This document shows positions 6,019 through 9,778 of a stretch of 9,778 nt of DNA, piece after piece; within the stretch, counting starts at the first letter, position 1, and each line of letters starts with the position of its first letter. The stretch lies in contig JAEWFE010000214.1 in NCBI GenBank assembly GCA_023389005.1, positions 1 to 9,778 on the forward strand, given 5' to 3'. The notes below the pieces were generated by a model, which worked only from the letters and a program-made list of their open reading frames with translations, searched no databases and was not told the DNA's origin. The position numbers were made by a program, and so were the translations under genes. The stretch comes from Bacillota bacterium (GTDB taxonomy: Bacteria; Bacillota; Bacilli; Lactobacillales; Enterococcaceae).

Positions 6019-8562
6019 ATGAAGTTAAAAAATAATAATCAAGTGGTTGAAAAAGTTTTAGCTAAACGATACTATCAACAATACTTTAAACTTCATCTCT
6101 CTGTTATTATATCTGTTATTTTCTCTGTTTTACTTATCTACGGTAGTTTTTCTTTAGTATCTGCAAAATTTCGGTCTAACGAGTTAATTGATGCGAGGCA
6201 GATAGGGACAATTGCTACCATCTCGTTGGAAAATGGGTCGCAGAAGCAATATCAACAAATGAAACGCTTAGATTTTTTAAAAAATGTCGGGGTTGAAAAA
6301 AATGTAGGAAAATTAACGAATGAAAGCAATCAATATCAAGCAACTTATATTGATTCAGTAGCTTTTAAGCATTTATATTTACCTGCATGGACTTATTTTA
6401 AGGGACATTATCCGAAAAAAATTAATGAAATAATGTTATCTAGAGAATTATTAAATTGGCTAGGAATAAATAAGCCAAGAATTAATATGGAGATTTCTCT
6501 TTCAAATCAAAAATTTACCTTATCCGCCTATTATACAGATTACATTGATTACTCTGTTGAAGAACCTAGAATATATGTATCAAAAAGTTATGCTTTGAAA
6601 AAATCATCATTATTTCCTGCTTCAAAAATAGTAGCCATTCATGATAATCAGCTAACTGCGTCTGAAATTCAAGAACGTTTGTATGCAACCATTGCCAGTG
6701 AATATCCTAATCAACAGTTTTTTACAGAGAATCCTAGAGTCATGCAATCGGTGAATGGTTTATTTGGAAATTATTATGTGGCTGCAGCAGTTGCTATAAT
6801 AATAGTTACTTGCGCGGGACTATTAATTTATAATATGTTATCTATGATTTTTGTCAGAGAATATCAAAATTATTGTTTGTTGAATGTTTTAGGAGCGACT
6901 CATTCTCAATTGCGTAGAATAGCTATACGTCAACTGATAAAGGATATAGTATTGGGTTCGATTGTAGGTGTTTTATTTTCAGTCGTATCAGTGAAAGTTC
7001 TTTTATCTAGTTTAGCTAGTAAATTATTCATGCAAGGGTTTGGTGATATCGGCATAATTAATTTGTATCCGTTATATTTGTGTATCGCTATCACTGTTAC
7101 TTGGTTAGCTGCGTTTATTTTTGCCTTTGTTAGTTTACGCAATATTAATCATATCAATGACATTAAGAGAAAGAAATATAATAGACCGGCAGTAACTGTT
7201 AAGATGAATCGATTTTGTCTACTAAAATTAGCTATACAAAATATTCAATCATTAGGGAAGCGATTATTGTTGGTTATTCTTTCTTTATCGTTAAGTTGTT
7301 TTGCTGTTTTATTAGCAATTGTATTGATGACAGGGACGGATTTAGCTAATAGGTGGAACTTAGAGCCTGATTTGAAATTAGGAATTATTGGAAATATAAC
7401 AAATTTTCAAGAACCAGAAAAAATAGTGGTCGATTCTTTAGGTGTTCCGCAAAATGTATTACAAAAGATAAAGAATATTGACGGCATCATTCCAACAAGT
7501 ATTCATGAAGTAAAAGGAGCATATTGCTGGATTGATTTTGAAAAAGATGAAGCCTTAAGCGCTCGAAAAGAATCATTAGAAAATAAATATCCTCGTGGTT
7601 TTGCAACTTTACAAATTATCTCTAAGGAAGAAATTAAAAAAATAGCTTCATTTGCAAAGGAGAGAAATTTGCAATTTGATGAAAAACAGATGCTAGCGGG
7701 TGAGGGATGCATTCTTATTCATCATCAAGAAATGTCTCCAAAAGTAGAAGAAATGGGAAGAAAAAATATCCAGCAGCCGATTCATTTTTATGATTTACAA
7801 GGATACAAAGAAAATGATGCTCACTCGTATTTGAAAGGCGAGCTTAAGAATGAAGGTTACTTTAATTATTTAGACAAAGAGTTTCCAAAGCTACATATCA
7901 CTTCAATGGGCAATCATTTAAGCTATTTTCTTGTGTCTCAAGAGGCCTTTCAACGATTAGGTTTTTCTCAACAAGTTTTTGATGTGCAATTTGATGTAAA
8001 AAAAGGAAATCAACTTGATGTGAGACAACAACTAGCTAAAGAAGTTCAAATAACGAATAAAAATATTTTAGAACCTGCAAAACAATTATATTTAGCTGAC
8101 AATATGAATCGCAGCCAGATAGAACAGAACCAACGGCAGACATTAATATTTTTGATAAGCATGTTGGTTGTGTTACTGATGATAATAAGTTTGTCTAATG
8201 TGTATCATACGCTGTCAGGTGAGTATCGATTGCGTCAGAGGGAGTTTATATTGCTGTATCAAATAGGGTTATCTTTAAAACAACTAAAGAAATTGTTATT
8301 TGTTGAAGGGCTAATATATTGGATTAGTATTATGGCTAATCTTGCAACAGTTGGATTAATTTTATTGTATGGTATTAGCCTATGGATTAAACAAAATCTG
8401 TATTATTATCGTTTTACAGTTCCGTATCTGGGATATATCTGTCTGTCATGTTTATTAGCTATTTTTATTTTTGCGATATTATCAAAAACATATGACAGGC
8501 ACAAACGTATGATTTCTTCATTATCGGATAATAGTGGTGAACTTAGAAATTATACTTTATGA
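6019..8562 (+). CDS. FtsX/MacB-type ABC transporter permease, 847 aa
   Basis: This is the membrane subunit of the transporter. Two FtsX units are fused. TM1 (about 27-48) is followed by an extracellular domain (about 50-250), then TM2-TM4 (about 253-275, 307-329, 347-371). TM5 (about 413-436) is followed by a second extracellular domain (about 440-700), then TM6-TM8 (about 708-728, 770-795, 805-826). Each unit has the cytoplasmic coupling motif after its second helix: REYQNYCLLNVLGATHSQLRR and RQREFILLYQIGLSLKQLKK. The start is placed at ATG 6019 behind GAGGTGA (6007-6013); in-frame GTG 5968 and ATG 5998 lack a ribosome site. It is longer than typical BceB permeases (about 650 aa, one large loop) and more like the two-domain peptide-transport permeases with roughly eight helices. 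The substrate is unknown; antimicrobial-peptide sensing or export is the best guess from the linked kinase. Confidence 0.9.
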   Translation: MKLKNNNQVVEKVLAKRYYQQYFKLHLSVIISVIFSVLLIYGSFSLVSAKFRSNELIDARQIGTIATISLENGSQKQYQQMKRLDFLKNVGVEKNVGKLTNESNQYQATYIDSVAFKHLYLPAWTYFKGHYPKKINEIMLSRELLNWLGINKPRINMEISLSNQKFTLSAYYTDYIDYSVEEPRIYVSKSYALKKSSLFPASKIVAIHDNQLTASEIQERLYATIASEYPNQQFFTENPRVMQSVNGLFGNYYVAAAVAIIIVTCAGLLIYNMLSMIFVREYQNYCLLNVLGATHSQLRRIAIRQLIKDIVLGSIVGVLFSVVSVKVLLSSLASKLFMQGFGDIGIINLYPLYLCIAITVTWLAAFIFAFVSLRNINHINDIKRKKYNRPAVTVKMNRFCLLKLAIQNIQSLGKRLLLVILSLSLSCFAVLLAIVLMTGTDLANRWNLEPDLKLGIIGNITNFQEPEKIVVDSLGVPQNVLQKIKNIDGIIPTSIHEVKGAYCWIDFEKDEALSARKESLENKYPRGFATLQIISKEEIKKIASFAKERNLQFDEKQMLAGEGCILIHHQEMSPKVEEMGRKNIQQPIHFYDLQGYKENDAHSYLKGELKNEGYFNYLDKEFPKLHITSMGNHLSYFLVSQEAFQRLGFSQQVFDVQFDVKKGNQLDVRQQLAKEVQITNKNILEPAKQLYLADNMNRSQIEQNQRQTLIFLISMLVVLLMIISLSNVYHTLSGEYRLRQREFILLYQIGLSLKQLKKLLFVEGLIYWISIMANLATVGLILLYGISLWIKQNLYYYRFTVPYLGYICLSCLLAIFIFAILSKTYDRHKRMISSLSDNSGELRNYTL

Positions 8563-8580
8563 TAGAAAAAACAATCATCT

Positions 8581-8623
8581 TTAAGAGAAAAGATTAATGA
8601 CGTACCAACCCTCAATTTTATCA
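8581..8623 (+). pseudogene. 43-bp relic of a group IIC intron maturase gene
   Basis: These 43 bases match 777-819 of the maturase pseudogene in the same orientation at 40 of 43 positions. The three differences (799/8603, 809/8613, 813/8617) are all C/T transitions. Translated in the maturase frame the relic reads LREKINDVPTLNFI against LREKINDAPTLNLI. Outside this block the two sites no longer align convincingly. It starts 18 bp after the permease stop and ends 20 bp before the terminator. It is too small to do anything and is best read as the remainder of a second, related intron copy or as a recombination junction. Confidence 0.75.
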
Positions 8624-8643
8624 CACAAATACACACTAAGTTA

Positions 8644-8695
8644 AAAAAATCCGTTCACAAGCTTTTTGTTTAAGCATAGAGTGAACGGATTTTTT
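8644..8695. terminator. Bidirectional rho-independent terminator
   Basis: ATCCGTTCAC (8649-8658) pairs perfectly with GTGAACGGAT (8681-8690). The stem is flanked by an A-run (8644-8648) and a T-run (8691-8695), and an inner GCTT/AAGC pairing (8661-8664 with 8672-8675) tightens the loop. The A and T runs give a U-tract in both directions, so it ends both the permease operon and the convergent oxidoreductase gene, whose stop codon is only 2 bp away. Confidence 0.88.
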
Positions 8696-8697
8696 AT

Positions 8698-9744
8698 TTA
8701 GATTTTCTTCTCAAAATAGTGTCTTACGCGAGGTGCAACTTCTTCACCATATAATTTAATCGCGTGCATAGTATCTTCATGAGGAATCGAACCAACCGGC
8801 AGATGCAACATAAAGCGTTCTAGCCCAAGTGTTTCCATGATACGAATGATTTTGTTCGCGACATGATCAACATTACCGACAAACATCGCCCCTTCATCGG
8901 AAACAGCTTGTAGATATTGTTCTTTCGTCATTTCTTGCCAATGTGGGCGTTCCATAGCCAATTGATCAGTTAAGGTTTTCGTAGGATGGAAATATTGCTC
9001 GATGGCTTCCTCATGATTTTCCTTCACAAATCCCCAAGAATGTGCGGCGACTTTTAAGTTTTCAGCAGGATGATGGTAAGCTTTCCCCACGCGATGATAG
9101 TAATCAATTAATGGTTTAAAATGCATTGGATTGCCTCCGATAATCGCATAAACAATCGGTAAGCCTAGACTTGCGATACGTAAGGTTGAATCTGGTGAAC
9201 CGCCTGTAGCTACCCAGATTGGCAACTTCCCATTAACGGGACGCGGATAGACTCCCCGATGATCAACGGTTTGCGTGAAATCTCCTTTCCATGTCAGTAT
9301 TTCCCCTTTGTTCAGTTCTAACATCATGGCTAATTTTTCATTGAATAATTCCTCATAATCTTCTAAGTTATAACCAAATAATGAGAAAGATTCGATAAAT
9401 GAGCCGCGACCAAGCATGATTTCTGCACGACCATTGGATAAAGCGTCCACTGTTGCAAAGTTTTGGAAGACGCACACCGGATCATTGGAAGAAATATTGG
9501 TCGTTGCACTGGACAGCTTGATGTGCTTCGTGTTGACGGCGCCGGCTGCTAAGACAATTTCAGGGGCTGATACTGCGAAGTCTTTGCGATGATGCTCACC
9601 AATGGCATAAATGTCTAATCCGATTTGATCAGCTAGCTCGATTTCTTTGACCATATTGCGAATGCGTTGATCGTGGGATAATACTTCGCCGGTATGTTCA
9701 ATAGGGGTTGTTTCACCAAAAGTAGAAATTCCTAATTCAATCAT
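8698..9744 (-). CDS. Luciferase-like (LLM class) flavin-dependent oxidoreductase
   Basis: This is a cytoplasmic TIM-barrel flavoprotein of the bacterial luciferase-like monooxygenase family, 348 aa, full length. The conserved GEHHRKDF segment (49-56) near the flavin site, the GRAEIMLGRGS segment (105-115) and the phosphate-binding WVATGGSPDS segment (177-186) are all present. The cofactor is probably FMN, since lactic-acid bacteria do not make F420. The substrate cannot be told; most members in Bacillota are uncharacterised. The ATG at 9744 is preceded by AGAGGA (9751-9756) 6 nt upstream. It is convergent with the permease operon, shares its terminator and looks like ordinary host chromosome; its G+C appears somewhat higher than that of the transporter operon, by eye. 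The promoter is mostly beyond the window edge; the last bases (minus-strand ATTATACG) may be part of a -10 box. Confidence 0.92.
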   Translation of the reverse strand: MIELGISTFGETTPIEHTGEVLSHDQRIRNMVKEIELADQIGLDIYAIGEHHRKDFAVSAPEIVLAAGAVNTKHIKLSSATTNISSNDPVCVFQNFATVDALSNGRAEIMLGRGSFIESFSLFGYNLEDYEELFNEKLAMMLELNKGEILTWKGDFTQTVDHRGVYPRPVNGKLPIWVATGGSPDSTLRIASLGLPIVYAIIGGNPMHFKPLIDYYHRVGKAYHHPAENLKVAAHSWGFVKENHEEAIEQYFHPTKTLTDQLAMERPHWQEMTKEQYLQAVSDEGAMFVGNVDHVANKIIRIMETLGLERFMLHLPVGSIPHEDTMHAIKLYGEEVAPRVRHYFEKKI

Positions 9745-9778
9745 TTTATTTCCTCTTTTCTTTTCTTTTTCGTATAAT

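Noticed and set aside
6930..7712. Two minus-strand ORFs of about 70 codons inside the permease gene
   Set aside because: They are antisense to a continuous permease frame and have no recognisable features.
1..9778. CRISPR array, tRNA or rRNA genes
   Set aside because: No regularly spaced repeats and no tRNA- or rRNA-like sequence were seen on either strand.

Overview
The window is low-G+C DNA with strong GGAGG-type ribosome binding sites. The gene families present (a Bacillota-type class C group II intron, a TnpB-only IS605-type element, a peptide-type ABC transporter with its own two-component system, a luciferase-like oxidoreductase) point to a lactic-acid Bacillota, most likely an Enterococcus or close relative. 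The genus is inferred from protein flavour, not proven.

Layout. (1) Positions 1 to about 1704 are the 3' part of a class C (IIC) group II intron. The window opens inside domain I; domains II and III, a domain-IV reverse transcriptase/maturase gene, domain V and domain VI follow. The maturase reading frame is collinear with the family but carries two in-frame stops (TAG at 738, TGA at 1308), so it is a pseudogene, while the RNA catalytic core looks intact. (2) About 1801 to 3290 is an IS200/IS605-type element on the minus strand. It carries an apparently complete TnpB RNA-guided nuclease (383 aa) and a structured omega-RNA/right-end region, and no TnpA. (3) 3290-3580 holds a possible small membrane-protein ORF on the minus strand and a good sigma-A promoter on the plus strand. 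(4) 3581-8562 is a four-gene plus-strand operon: ABC ATPase, OmpR-type response regulator, histidine kinase with almost no extracellular sensor, and a large FtsX/MacB-type permease. (5) 8644-8695 is a strong terminator shared with a convergent minus-strand gene for a luciferase-like flavin-dependent oxidoreductase (8698-9744).

How it fits together. ATPase and permease should form one transporter or peptide-sensing complex. The kinase, with two membrane helices and a loop of only a few residues, most likely takes its signal from the permease, and the regulator probably controls the operon promoter, where two tandem ACAA/TTGT palindromes overlap the -35 box. This is the logic of antimicrobial-peptide sensing and detoxification modules, but the gene order, with the two-component genes between ATPase and permease, is not the usual one.

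The most unexpected feature is a 43-bp piece of the intron maturase gene (40/43 identical, same orientation) at 8581-8623, between the permease stop codon and the terminator. The TnpB element and the transporter operon therefore lie between two direct copies of the same maturase segment.
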